A stretch of 5,287 nucleotides of DNA, from contig JAJTCI010000280.1 of NCBI GenBank assembly GCA_021323155.1, forward strand, positions 1-5,287, given 5' to 3'. The stretch is from Chitinophagaceae bacterium (GTDB lineage Bacteria > Bacteroidota > Bacteroidia > Chitinophagales > Chitinophagaceae). The notes beneath the pieces are model-generated. The model searched no databases, was not told the origin of the DNA, and saw only the letters and a program-made list of their open reading frames with translations. Both the position numbers and the translations under genes were made by a program. Below, piece after piece: positions 1 through 5,287 of this stretch (position 1 is the stretch's first letter; each line of letters starts with the position of its first letter).

Positions 1-67
1 TTTCGCCATGCTCGAGAACAAAGTAGCGAAACGACCAAGGAAAAAACACGGCAACATCCCGCTCTAG
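1..67 (+). CDS. Possible C-terminal tail of an upstream gene (partial, 5' end outside window)
   Basis: One + frame beginning at base 2 is open from the window edge to a TAG at 65-67 and encodes about 21 residues ending in a basic stretch (KRPRKKHGNIPL). It would end 36 bases before the next gene, a normal spacing for genes on the same strand. A second frame (from base 1) is also open, to a TGA at 76-78, so the choice of frame is uncertain; the first was preferred because its tail looks more protein-like. The fragment is too short to assign to a family and I do not recognise it. It could equally be non-coding. Confidence 0.3.
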   Translation, partial: FAMLENKVAKRPRKKHGNIPL

Positions 68-103
68 CAGTACATTGACCATAATCATTGGTACATTTAG
101 TAC

Positions 104-1942
104 ATGAAACAGCTTTCCCTGGCGATCCTGTTCGTGCTCGGTTGTTTTGCAGCCTTTGCGCAGGATCAACCATTCCGCTTTGCTTTCCTCAGCGATACGC
201 ATATCGGTTCCCCCAATGGCAGCTCGGAAGAAGACCTGAGAAGGGCGGTGGCCGATATCAATGGCATGACCGGTCTCGACTTCGTGGTGCTGACGGGTGA
301 CATCACCGAGTTGGGTACCAACAACGAATTGAAACGCGCCAAGCAACTCCTCGACAGCCTGCGCATCCCTTACTATATCATACCGGGCAACCACGACACC
401 GGGTGGAGCGAAACCGGTGGCGCGGGCTTCAGCAACACTTTCGGCAGTGACCGCTTTGCGTTCGACCACAAAGGCATCCGGTTTATCGGTTGCGCATCGG
501 GACCGTATGTCCGCATGAGCGATGGACACGTGCCCCGCTCGGCCATACTATGGATAGACAGTATTTTAAACAACACCACGCCGGAACAACCCATCGTTTT
601 CCTGAATCATTATCCCATTGACAATGGCCTTGACAACTGGTACGAGATCACGGATCGCTTAAAGACAAAGAACACCATCGCGATACTCTGTGGTCATGGC
701 CACGCCAACAGGAAGATGAATTTTGAAGGCATCCCCGGCGTGATGGGCAGATCGAACCTGCGCGCGAAAGCAAAGGTTGGCGGCTTCAACATCGTAGAGG
801 TGACAGCAGGGAATATGCAGTTCTCTGAGCATACACACAATGGAATAACAGCAGCTCCATGGGCGTCGGTGGTAACAGGCATCAAAAAAGAAAACAAAGA
901 ATACCCGCGACCCGATTATAGCATCAACACAAAATATCCCCGCACCAAACAAAAATGGGTCTATCATTCGGCGGCCAATGTGATCTCCACCCCGGCAACC
1001 ATCAAAGACCTCGTGGTGTTCGGGAACCAGGATGGAAGGTTCGAGGCATTGTCCGTTAAGAATGGCAAACGTAAATGGACATTCATGACCGGTGCTGCCA
1101 TTTATTCTTCCCCGGCGGTCACCAGTAACAGGATCGTTTTTGCATCGGCAGACAGCAACGTGTATTGCCTGGATACAAAAGGAAAACTTGTATGGCGATT
1201 CAAGGCGAATGCCGCGGTACTCGGTTCGCCTTATATCAATGGAGACACTGTGTTCATCGGTTCCAGCGATCACAGCTTTCGCGCGCTTAACCTGCAAACC
1301 GGGAAACAGATCTGGCAATTCGATGGTCTGAACGGGCCGGTGGTGAGCACACCACTGCATTATAACGGCTTGATCGTGTTTGGCGCCTGGGATAGGCATT
1401 TATACGCATTGCGATCTTCTGATGGCACCCTCGCATGGAAGTGGACAAACGGTTCTTCCGTCATCAATTTCTCACCGGCCTCCTGTATACCGGTGGCGCA
1501 TGATGGCGTCATTTATATCGTTGCACCCGACCGCTACCTCACCGCTATCGATGCTGCCAGCGGGACAACGCTATGGCGGACGAATGAATCCACCGTGAGG
1601 GAATCGATCGGCATATCACAGGATGGTACTATGATATATGGAAAGACGATGAATGATACCATTGTCGCATTCAAAACAGGAAGAACGAAAGCACTTGCCT
1701 GGAAACTCCACTGTGGTTTTGGATATGAACACGTACCCTCGATGCTGGTAGAGGATCACAATAACATCTACTTCGGCACTAAGAATGGCGTGGTATACTC
1801 GGTCGATAACAACGGCACCAAGGTCAATTGGGCGCATAAGATCGACAACTCCATGGTGAATACCGTCCGCCTGGTAGACAAACAACACCTCGTTGTTGCA
1901 ACGATGGACGGGAAAGTGGCCTTATTACGCTTAAAAGAATAG
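104..1942 (+). CDS. Secreted metallophosphoesterase fused to a PQQ/BamB-like beta-propeller
   Basis: 612 residues. Residues 1-19 form a signal peptide (KQ, hydrophobic core, AFA|QDQ), so the mature protein is probably periplasmic or outer-membrane associated. Residues 24 to about 260 are a calcineurin-like metallophosphoesterase domain with the full metal-site motif set: D31-x-H33 (SDTHIG), G65-D66, G95-N-H-D98, H169 (NHYP) and G197-H-G-H200. This predicts a dinuclear-metal phosphoesterase; the substrate is unknown. From about 279 to the end, repeats of roughly 35-45 residues follow the pattern [VI]xSxP...VVFG..DG..YALd..tGk..W.f, each closed by a Trp (KWTF, VWRF, IWQF, AWKW, LWRT, AWKL, NWAH). 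With W285 and the C-terminal strands pairing as velcro, eight blades are likely, as in BamB and PQQ dehydrogenases. PQQ binding is not implied. ATG 104 gives an intact signal peptide; no Shine-Dalgarno sequence is seen. It may be transcribed alone or with the possible upstream gene. Confidence 0.92.
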   Translation: MKQLSLAILFVLGCFAAFAQDQPFRFAFLSDTHIGSPNGSSEEDLRRAVADINGMTGLDFVVLTGDITELGTNNELKRAKQLLDSLRIPYYIIPGNHDTGWSETGGAGFSNTFGSDRFAFDHKGIRFIGCASGPYVRMSDGHVPRSAILWIDSILNNTTPEQPIVFLNHYPIDNGLDNWYEITDRLKTKNTIAILCGHGHANRKMNFEGIPGVMGRSNLRAKAKVGGFNIVEVTAGNMQFSEHTHNGITAAPWASVVTGIKKENKEYPRPDYSINTKYPRTKQKWVYHSAANVISTPATIKDLVVFGNQDGRFEALSVKNGKRKWTFMTGAAIYSSPAVTSNRIVFASADSNVYCLDTKGKLVWRFKANAAVLGSPYINGDTVFIGSSDHSFRALNLQTGKQIWQFDGLNGPVVSTPLHYNGLIVFGAWDRHLYALRSSDGTLAWKWTNGSSVINFSPASCIPVAHDGVIYIVAPDRYLTAIDAASGTTLWRTNESTVRESIGISQDGTMIYGKTMNDTIVAFKTGRTKALAWKLHCGFGYEHVPSMLVEDHNNIYFGTKNGVVYSVDNNGTKVNWAHKIDNSMVNTVRLVDKQHLVVATMDGKVALLRLKE

Positions 1943-1958
1943 CCACGAGTGCTTTATT

Positions 1959-1988
1959 GCCGCTTTGGTAAGGTTATTGCGGCCTTAC
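1959..1988 (+). other. Weak, mutually exclusive hairpins between genes; possible attenuated terminator
   Basis: Seventeen bases after the phosphoesterase stop, two inverted repeats overlap: GCCGC (1959-1963) with GCGGC (1979-1983), and GTAAGG (1968-1973) with CCTTAC (1983-1988). They cannot both form. Neither is followed by a run of T, so this is not a standard rho-independent terminator and transcription may continue into the small lipoprotein gene. The short arms could occur by chance. Confidence 0.2.
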
Positions 1989-2021
1989 TGGTCTCAATTA
2001 ATCACCAAACCAGTTTTATTC

Positions 2022-2135
2022 ATGAAAACGATCGCATTGCTTGCTATTGCAGCAGTACTGGCCACCTCCTGCGCGGAGTCAAAAACACCGCAGGAAGAAG
2101 CCGACATTAAGCGTATGGATTCCATTTCCCAGTGA
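2022..2135 (+). CDS. Very small lipoprotein-like protein, 37 residues
   Basis: ATG 2022 to TGA 2133-2135. The product opens with a textbook signal sequence (MKTIALLAIAAVLATSC), in which C17 after L-A-T-S is a credible lipobox cysteine for signal peptidase II. The mature part would be only 21 residues, polar and mildly acidic (E19, E25, E26, D28, D33 against K21, K30, R31), so it would be a membrane-anchored lipopeptide rather than a folded domain. Its ending (ADIKRMDSIS) resembles the start of the polar, heptad-rich tails of other small Bacteroidota lipoproteins, so a truncated remnant is possible. Its TGA overlaps the GTG of the next gene, suggesting translational coupling; it might act partly as a leader for that gene. 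The signal sequence and the overlap are the evidence that it is coding. Function unknown. Confidence 0.6.
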   Translation: MKTIALLAIAAVLATSCAESKTPQEEADIKRMDSISQ

Positions 2136-2890
2136 AAAAGCAACTCAGTTTATTTACACTGGCCGCACTGGTCATGGTATTGGTGACAGTGTCATCGTTC
2201 CAGCAAAAAGACAAAGAAAACAAAGGCAAGGGAAACAAGGAACAGCCCAAAGACAATAAAGGCAAGGGCCAGGATAAAGACGATGCCGACAAAGGCAAGG
2301 GGAATGATAAGGGCAACGACAAAGGCAATGGCAATAACAAGGATAAAGACAACGAGGGCAACAATGGCAACGGTAACGATAAGGATAACAAAGGCCGCAA
2401 CAAAGCCATTACCGATGACGGTTACCGCTGGGATAATGAGACTTTCAAAGACAGGAACGATATCCGCAAGGGCCAGGATAAAGTGACCATCTGCCATAAA
2501 TTCAACCGCGCCGACGAACCTGCGGTGACCATCCGTGTTTCTGCCGCAGCACTGAAAGCGCACATGGGACATGGTGACGTTCAGGGTGACTGTCCAGCCG
2601 TAACCAATACCCGTTTCAGCGACGGCTTCCTGAAACAACGCACCGATTACTACACGTTACTCAGCGAGAGCCAGGAGCAGGTAATATACAGCCAGTCGAT
2701 ACTGGACTACGCTTTACAAAGACTCACCGGAGTGAAGACCCAATACCTCACACTTCAGAACAGTAATGTACCCGCCGCGGACCTCGAGCGCAAGCGATTG
2801 GTGGTAGTGGAACTGGAAGACAATGTCTCCCTCCTCCGGACCCTCGTAGGCGTTACAGCAAATCTGGTCGCCAATAAATTAGTACAATAA
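2132..2890 (+). CDS. Secreted Lys/Gly/Asn/Asp-rich protein with a Cys/His motif and helical C-terminus
   Basis: 252 residues from GTG 2132. An in-frame stop at 2108-2110 and an intact signal peptide directly after the GTG (KKQLSLFTLAALVMVLVTVSS) fix this start; the only internal Met early on lies inside the signal. Mature protein: about 26-91 is a low-complexity hydrophilic tract of K, G, N and D with loose five-residue repeats (DKGKG, NDKGN, DKGNG). About 116-155 is a compact motif, KVTICHKF...VTIRVSAAALKAHMGHGD...GDC, with C121, H122, H144, H147 and C154 as possible metal ligands. I have seen this CH...AHxxHGDxxGxC pattern in other Bacteroidota surface proteins but know no established function. 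About 160-252 is predicted helical and coiled-coil-like (QEQVIYSQSILDYALQRL, then LVVVELEDNVSLLRTLVG). The four-base overlap with the lipoprotein gene implies co-translation. It is likely periplasmic or surface-exposed; no enzyme signature is seen. Confidence 0.85.
   Translation: MKKQLSLFTLAALVMVLVTVSSFQQKDKENKGKGNKEQPKDNKGKGQDKDDADKGKGNDKGNDKGNGNNKDKDNEGNNGNGNDKDNKGRNKAITDDGYRWDNETFKDRNDIRKGQDKVTICHKFNRADEPAVTIRVSAAALKAHMGHGDVQGDCPAVTNTRFSDGFLKQRTDYYTLLSESQEQVIYSQSILDYALQRLTGVKTQYLTLQNSNVPAADLERKRLVVVELEDNVSLLRTLVGVTANLVANKLVQ
2207..2404 (+). repeat. Degenerate low-complexity coding repeat (K/G/N/D tract)
   Basis: Purine-rich, imperfect 15-base units such as gacaaaggcaagggg and gacaaaggcaatggc encode the pentapeptide-like repeats at residues 26-91 of the secreted protein. 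The units vary at many positions, so this is an old, degenerate tandem array rather than a fresh minisatellite. The antisense strand of the tract reads as long hydrophobic open frames purely because AAA/AAC/GAC/GGC codons reverse to Leu/Val/Ile/Ala/Pro-type codons. Confidence 0.6.
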
Positions 2891-2914
2891 CAGGCCTTCC
2901 TGGAAAAAAGTAAT

Positions 2915-2941
2915 GGGAGCCCTTGGGCTCCTTTTTCTTTT
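2915..2941 (+). terminator. Rho-independent terminator
   Basis: A perfect stem GGAGCC (2916-2921) / GGCTCC (2926-2931) closes a CTTG tetraloop and is followed at once by TTTTTCTTTTT. A G·T pair at the base and an A-run upstream (2904-2909) could lengthen the stem against the T-run. It lies 25 bases after the stop of the secreted protein gene and ends that transcript, separating it from the imuA-imuB unit. A TTG inside the loop (2923) is in frame with imuA but is not a credible start. Confidence 0.92.
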
Positions 2942-2959
2942 TGTATCCCAGCCCATTAT

Positions 2960-3002
2960 GCCCGTTTTCCGCCTCAATACCGGGTTTCCGCACCAAACGG
3001 GC
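2960..3002. repeat. 8-bp inverted repeat with an internal direct repeat, upstream of imuA
   Basis: GCCCGTTT (2960-2967) and AAACGGGC (2995-3002) are exact inverted copies around a 27-base loop. Within it, TTTCCGC occurs twice, 19 bases apart (2966-2972, 2985-2991), and CGGG at 2981-2984 could compete for pairing with CCCG at 2961-2964. No T-run follows. Because it lies upstream of the candidate imuA promoter it would not be in a transcript started there. It may be a protein-binding site, a structure in read-through RNA, or chance. Confidence 0.35.
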
Positions 3003-3023
3003 GCCAGAAACAACGCTTCCCAA

Positions 3024-3052
3024 TACTAAATTATTTAGTAATATTGTACTAA
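3024..3052. promoter_or_regulatory. Candidate operator: two overlapping palindromes at the imuA start
   Basis: TACTAAAT (3024-3031) and ATTTAGTA (3033-3040) form a 17-base perfect palindrome around one central T. The right arm is reused: TTAGTA (3035-3040) pairs with TACTAA (3047-3052) across six bases, giving a second palindrome that ends on the A of the first imuA ATG. So three alternating half-sites of the form TACTAA(A) cover the last 29 bases before the gene. Two tandem sites over a promoter and start codon are typical of a repressor operator. Since imuAB cassettes are LexA-controlled in several phyla, a damage-responsive repressor is the natural guess, but I cannot match this to a known LexA box. 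Confidence 0.5.
3039..3046 (+). promoter_or_regulatory. Possible Bacteroidota -7 element for imuA
   Basis: TAATATTG matches seven of eight positions of the Bacteroidota -7 consensus TAnnTTTG. A proper TTG -33 box is missing; TTC at 3017-3019 sits 19 bases upstream. Transcription would start near the ATG, giving an almost leaderless mRNA. The box lies within the second palindrome, so a bound repressor would block it. Confidence 0.3.
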
Positions 3053-3783
3053 TGTGGATGGGACAAGCTAAGACGGATATTATTGCCCGGCTGCGGCAGG
3101 ATGTGCTCCTGTTGCAGGGGTTCAAACCTGCCACCAATTCAGGTGGACGGCACTTCTTTCCTTTGCCCCTCCGCCAGGCGTTTCCGAATGCCGCATTTCC
3201 GCTAGCCGCCTTGCATGAGTTCATTTATCATTCACCGGAAAACAAAGCAGCATCATCGGGGTTTATTTCCGGGATCGCTTCCGCGCTCACCACCAAAGGC
3301 GGCGCCCTGCTCTGGATCGGTGCCGCGGCTACGGTCTTCCCGCCTGCGTTAACGGCGTTTGGTATCACACCGGAAAAGATCATCTTCCTGCATACCAGGA
3401 ATGAAAAAGAGAAGACATGGGCGATGGAAGAAGCCCTGCGATGTGAAGGATTGTGCGCGGTGATCGCCGACATCAAAGAGATCAGTTTTACCGAAAGCCG
3501 GAAGTTTCAACTGGCGATGGAACAAAGCGGTGTCACCGCATTCTTAATGCGCAACAACCCGAAGAATATCGCCACCTCCGCCGTTACCCGCTGGAAGATC
3601 ACACCGGTAAAAACAAACAATGACCCATTACCCGGCGTTGGCTTCCCCTGCTGGAACGTGGAATTACAGAAAGTACGCAACGGCAAACCAGGTAACTGGG
3701 AGTTGGAATGGAAGGCTCGCAAGTTCAGCCTTGCACATCAGCAAGGGGAAAAGCTAGAACAACCATTGAAAAAAATTGTGTGA
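3052..3783 (+). CDS. imuA: ImuA family protein (RecA-fold-like partner of ImuB)
   Basis: 243 residues from ATG 3052 (241 from ATG 3058, equally possible; family members I recall begin near the KTDIIARL helix). The frame stays open back to a TTG at 2923, but that lies in the terminator loop and the extra 43 residues look non-coding. ImuA is an accessory factor of damage-induced mutagenesis, binding ImuB and aiding translesion synthesis. Recognisable stretches are ALHEFIY (53-59), SSGFISGIASAL (68-79), the hydrophobic strand GGALLWIG (83-90), WAMEEALRCEGL (123-134), a Walker-B-like strand AVIADI (136-141), the adjoining SRKFQLAMEQSGV helix, VTRWKI (178-183), PGVGFPCWNVEL (194-205) and the RNGKPGNWELEW tail (209-220). 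No GxxxxGK[ST] Walker A is present where RecA would have it, so ATP binding is doubtful. Only one base separates its stop from the imuB ATG, so the two are co-translated. Confidence 0.9.
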   Translation: MWMGQAKTDIIARLRQDVLLLQGFKPATNSGGRHFFPLPLRQAFPNAAFPLAALHEFIYHSPENKAASSGFISGIASALTTKGGALLWIGAAATVFPPALTAFGITPEKIIFLHTRNEKEKTWAMEEALRCEGLCAVIADIKEISFTESRKFQLAMEQSGVTAFLMRNNPKNIATSAVTRWKITPVKTNNDPLPGVGFPCWNVELQKVRNGKPGNWELEWKARKFSLAHQQGEKLEQPLKKIV

Positions 3784-3784
3784 G

Positions 3785-5287
3785 ATGGGAAAGCGTTATG
3801 TGAGTATCTGGTTCCCGCAACTGGCCACTGATTGTTTCAGTTTACGCAATACCGGGTTGAGAAAAATACCTTTTGTCTTAAGATCGCCCGTGCATGGCAG
3901 GATGATCATCACCGCTGCCAACGCGCCGGCGCAGCAAAGCGGGATCTACCCAGGTATGGCCCTGGCCGATGCGCGGGTGATCGAACCATCGCTACAGGTA
4001 ATGGATGACAGGCCGGGGTTGAATGAAAAAATATTACAACGTATCGCCGCATGGTGCATTCGTTTTACGCCGGTTGCGGCGGTAGACCCACCGGATGGCC
4101 TCCTGCTCGACGCTACCGGTTGCGCGCACCTGTGGCGGGGAGATGCCAATTATCTGAAGGATATCATCCGGAAGATACATGCGAAAGGATTTTCTTCAAG
4201 GGCGGCGATGGCCGATACCATTGGTGCCGCCTGGGCAGTGGCCCGCTCTGTGAAAGGATCAGTAGTAATTCCTCCCGGGAAACACATCGACGCATTGGTG
4301 TCTTTGCCCCCGGAAATGCTGCGGTTGGATGCCACCATCGTGGAACGGTTGCACAAACTCGGCCTCACCCGTATACAAAACCTGGTGGCGATGCCACGTG
4401 CTGCTTTACGGCGCCGCTTTGGCCCTCAATTGATCGAACGCCTCAACCATGCGTTCGGAACAGCGGAAGAATTTATCCAGCCTGTTTACCCGCCCCGTTC
4501 CTACGAAGAAAGATTACCCTGCCTGGAACCTATCCTCCGCATCGAAGGGGTTACCATCGCGCTCGATCGGTTGCTTGAAGCATTATGTAAGAAACTGAAC
4601 CAGGAAGGAAAAGGAATACGAAGCGCGTTATTCACCGGGCACAGGACCGATGGCCGGACAGTGCAGGTAGACATCACCACACTTTCACCTTCGCTCAACT
4701 TCAAACACCTGGTGCACCTGTTTGAATTAAAATTTCCAACGTTTGAACCTGGCCCCGGCATAGAACTCTTCCTGCTTGAAGCAACGAAAGTGGAAACGTA
4801 TTTACCGGTGCAACAGGAAGCATGGAAAGAATCAACGGCTTTCAATAGAACCGCGCTATCGGAACTGGCCGACCGTCTCGCGGGTAAACTGGGCAGCCAG
4901 GCCATCAGTCGTTACCTGCCGGATGAACATTACTGGCCGGAACGTTCATTCAAAAAAGCCGCGTCATTGCATGAACAATCCACTACCACCTGGCGACTGG
5001 ACCAACCCAGGCCGATCGAACTCCTGCCTTCCCCCGAGCGGATCGAAGTGACGGCACCCATACCTGATTATCCGCCAATGATGTTCCGCTACAAAGGAAA
5101 ACTCCATAAGATCATCAAAGCCGATGGTCCTGAACGCATCGAACAGGAATGGTGGATACAGGAAGGAAGGCATCGCGATTATTACACGGTAGAAGATGAA
5201 GCAGGCGCGCGTTACTGGCTGTTTCGCTCCGGGCATTACGACGCGGAGAAAACTTATGATTGGTTCATTCATGGCTTCTTTGCTTAA
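3785..5287 (+). CDS. imuB: ImuB, non-catalytic Y-family DNA polymerase homologue
   Basis: 500 residues from ATG 3785; a TTG at 3776 overlapping imuA is less likely. ImuB acts in the cytoplasm as the hub of a translesion complex, bridging ImuA, the replication clamp and the DnaE2 polymerase. Y-family layout is visible: N-terminal strand YVSIWFP (5-11), AANAPAQQSGIYPGMALADAR (44-64), palm VDPPDGLLLDATGCAHLWRG (100-119), fingers/palm SSRAAMADTIGAAWAVAR (137-154), helix-hairpin-helix region at about 171-225 (LGLTRIQNLVAMPRAALRRRFG), then a little-finger-like region and the ImuB-type C-terminus (RPIELLPSPERI, later EWWIQEGRHRDYY and ARYWLFR). Catalytic acidic residues look lost: the first strand has IWFP in place of the usual D-x-D, and the SxDE motif is replaced by PDGLLLD. 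This is normal for ImuB and argues against DinB/UmuC. The stop ends the window; dnaE2 is the expected next gene. Confidence 0.93.
   Translation: MGKRYVSIWFPQLATDCFSLRNTGLRKIPFVLRSPVHGRMIITAANAPAQQSGIYPGMALADARVIEPSLQVMDDRPGLNEKILQRIAAWCIRFTPVAAVDPPDGLLLDATGCAHLWRGDANYLKDIIRKIHAKGFSSRAAMADTIGAAWAVARSVKGSVVIPPGKHIDALVSLPPEMLRLDATIVERLHKLGLTRIQNLVAMPRAALRRRFGPQLIERLNHAFGTAEEFIQPVYPPRSYEERLPCLEPILRIEGVTIALDRLLEALCKKLNQEGKGIRSALFTGHRTDGRTVQVDITTLSPSLNFKHLVHLFELKFPTFEPGPGIELFLLEATKVETYLPVQQEAWKESTAFNRTALSELADRLAGKLGSQAISRYLPDEHYWPERSFKKAASLHEQSTTTWRLDQPRPIELLPSPERIEVTAPIPDYPPMMFRYKGKLHKIIKADGPERIEQEWWIQEGRHRDYYTVEDEAGARYWLFRSGHYDAEKTYDWFIHGFFA

Noticed and set aside
75..103. Sigma70-like promoter TTGACC (75-80) with TAGTAC (98-103) before the first gene
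   Set aside because: The -10 box matches only three of six positions, Bacteroidota do not use this consensus, and no TAnnTTTG with a TTG 19-21 bases upstream is present.
91..103. Cyanobacterial/Gram-positive type LexA box (GTAC-N4-GTWC) at GTACATTTAGTAC
   Set aside because: The spacing is five bases instead of four, and no SOS gene is directly downstream; kept only as a shared half-site observation.
659..1399. 246-codon open frame on the - strand inside the phosphoesterase gene
   Set aside because: It is antisense to a clear domain-bearing gene; the translation has no signal, domain or repeat pattern and is rich in Cys, His and Arg as expected for a shadow frame.
2192..2638. - strand frame whose translation looks like several membrane helices
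   Set aside because: The hydrophobic runs (Val/Ile/Leu/Ala/Phe) are the antisense of Lys/Asn/Asp/Gly codons in the low-complexity tract, so the membrane-like pattern is an artefact. The same applies to the Leu/Pro/Ser-rich frame at 2107-2409.
2923..3051. N-terminal extension of imuA from a TTG at 2923
   Set aside because: The TTG is in the loop of a strong terminator, the added 43 residues encode the T-run and the palindromic DNA, and family members start near the KTDIIARL helix.
4051..4578. 175-codon + strand frame inside imuB
   Set aside because: It is an out-of-frame shadow; the imuB frame carries the Y-family motifs throughout this stretch without interruption.
3785..5287. Active Y-family polymerase (DinB or UmuC)
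   Set aside because: The first strand lacks the D-x-D metal site and the SxDE motif is replaced by PDGLLLD, while the C-terminal RPIELLPSPERI region and the imuA neighbour fit ImuB.

Overview
The window looks like chromosomal DNA from a Bacteroidota bacterium, most likely a Chitinophagaceae relative. This rests on the style of the proteins: a secreted protein with an AFA|Q signal-peptidase site, a small lipoprotein ending its signal in SC, absence of Shine-Dalgarno sequences before every start, A-rich upstream regions, and an ImuA of the short Bacteroidota type. All confident genes lie on the + strand. This assignment is from memory of these families, since no database search was possible.

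Layout. Bases 1-67 may be the last codons of an upstream gene (unrecognised). 104-1942 encodes a secreted two-domain protein: a calcineurin-like metallophosphoesterase followed by an eight-bladed PQQ/BamB-type beta-propeller. 2022-2135 is a 37-codon lipoprotein-like gene missing from longer-ORF searches. Its stop overlaps by four bases (GTGA) the GTG start of 2132-2890, a secreted protein with a Lys/Gly/Asn/Asp-rich low-complexity tract, a compact Cys/His motif and a helical C-terminus. A strong rho-independent terminator (2915-2941) closes this unit.

From 3052 to the window end is an imuA-imuB pair, the accessory part of a DNA-damage mutagenesis cassette. ImuB is a Y-family polymerase homologue whose catalytic acidic residues appear to be lost, and ImuA is a RecA-fold-like partner without a visible Walker A motif. 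In known cassettes these two work with the DnaE2 polymerase; dnaE2 would be expected downstream, but the window stops exactly at the imuB stop codon.

The most notable unexplained signal is the non-coding DNA just before imuA: a 17-base perfect palindrome (3024-3040) shares its right arm with a second inverted repeat (3035-3052) that runs into the start codon and covers a -7-like box. One half-site (TTAGTACA) recurs at the very end of the preceding gene in inverted orientation, within a 12-bp perfect match, and again abutting the start codon of the first gene. This looks like a repressor operator for the mutagenesis cassette, with the repressor unidentified. No mobile element, CRISPR array, tRNA or rRNA was seen.
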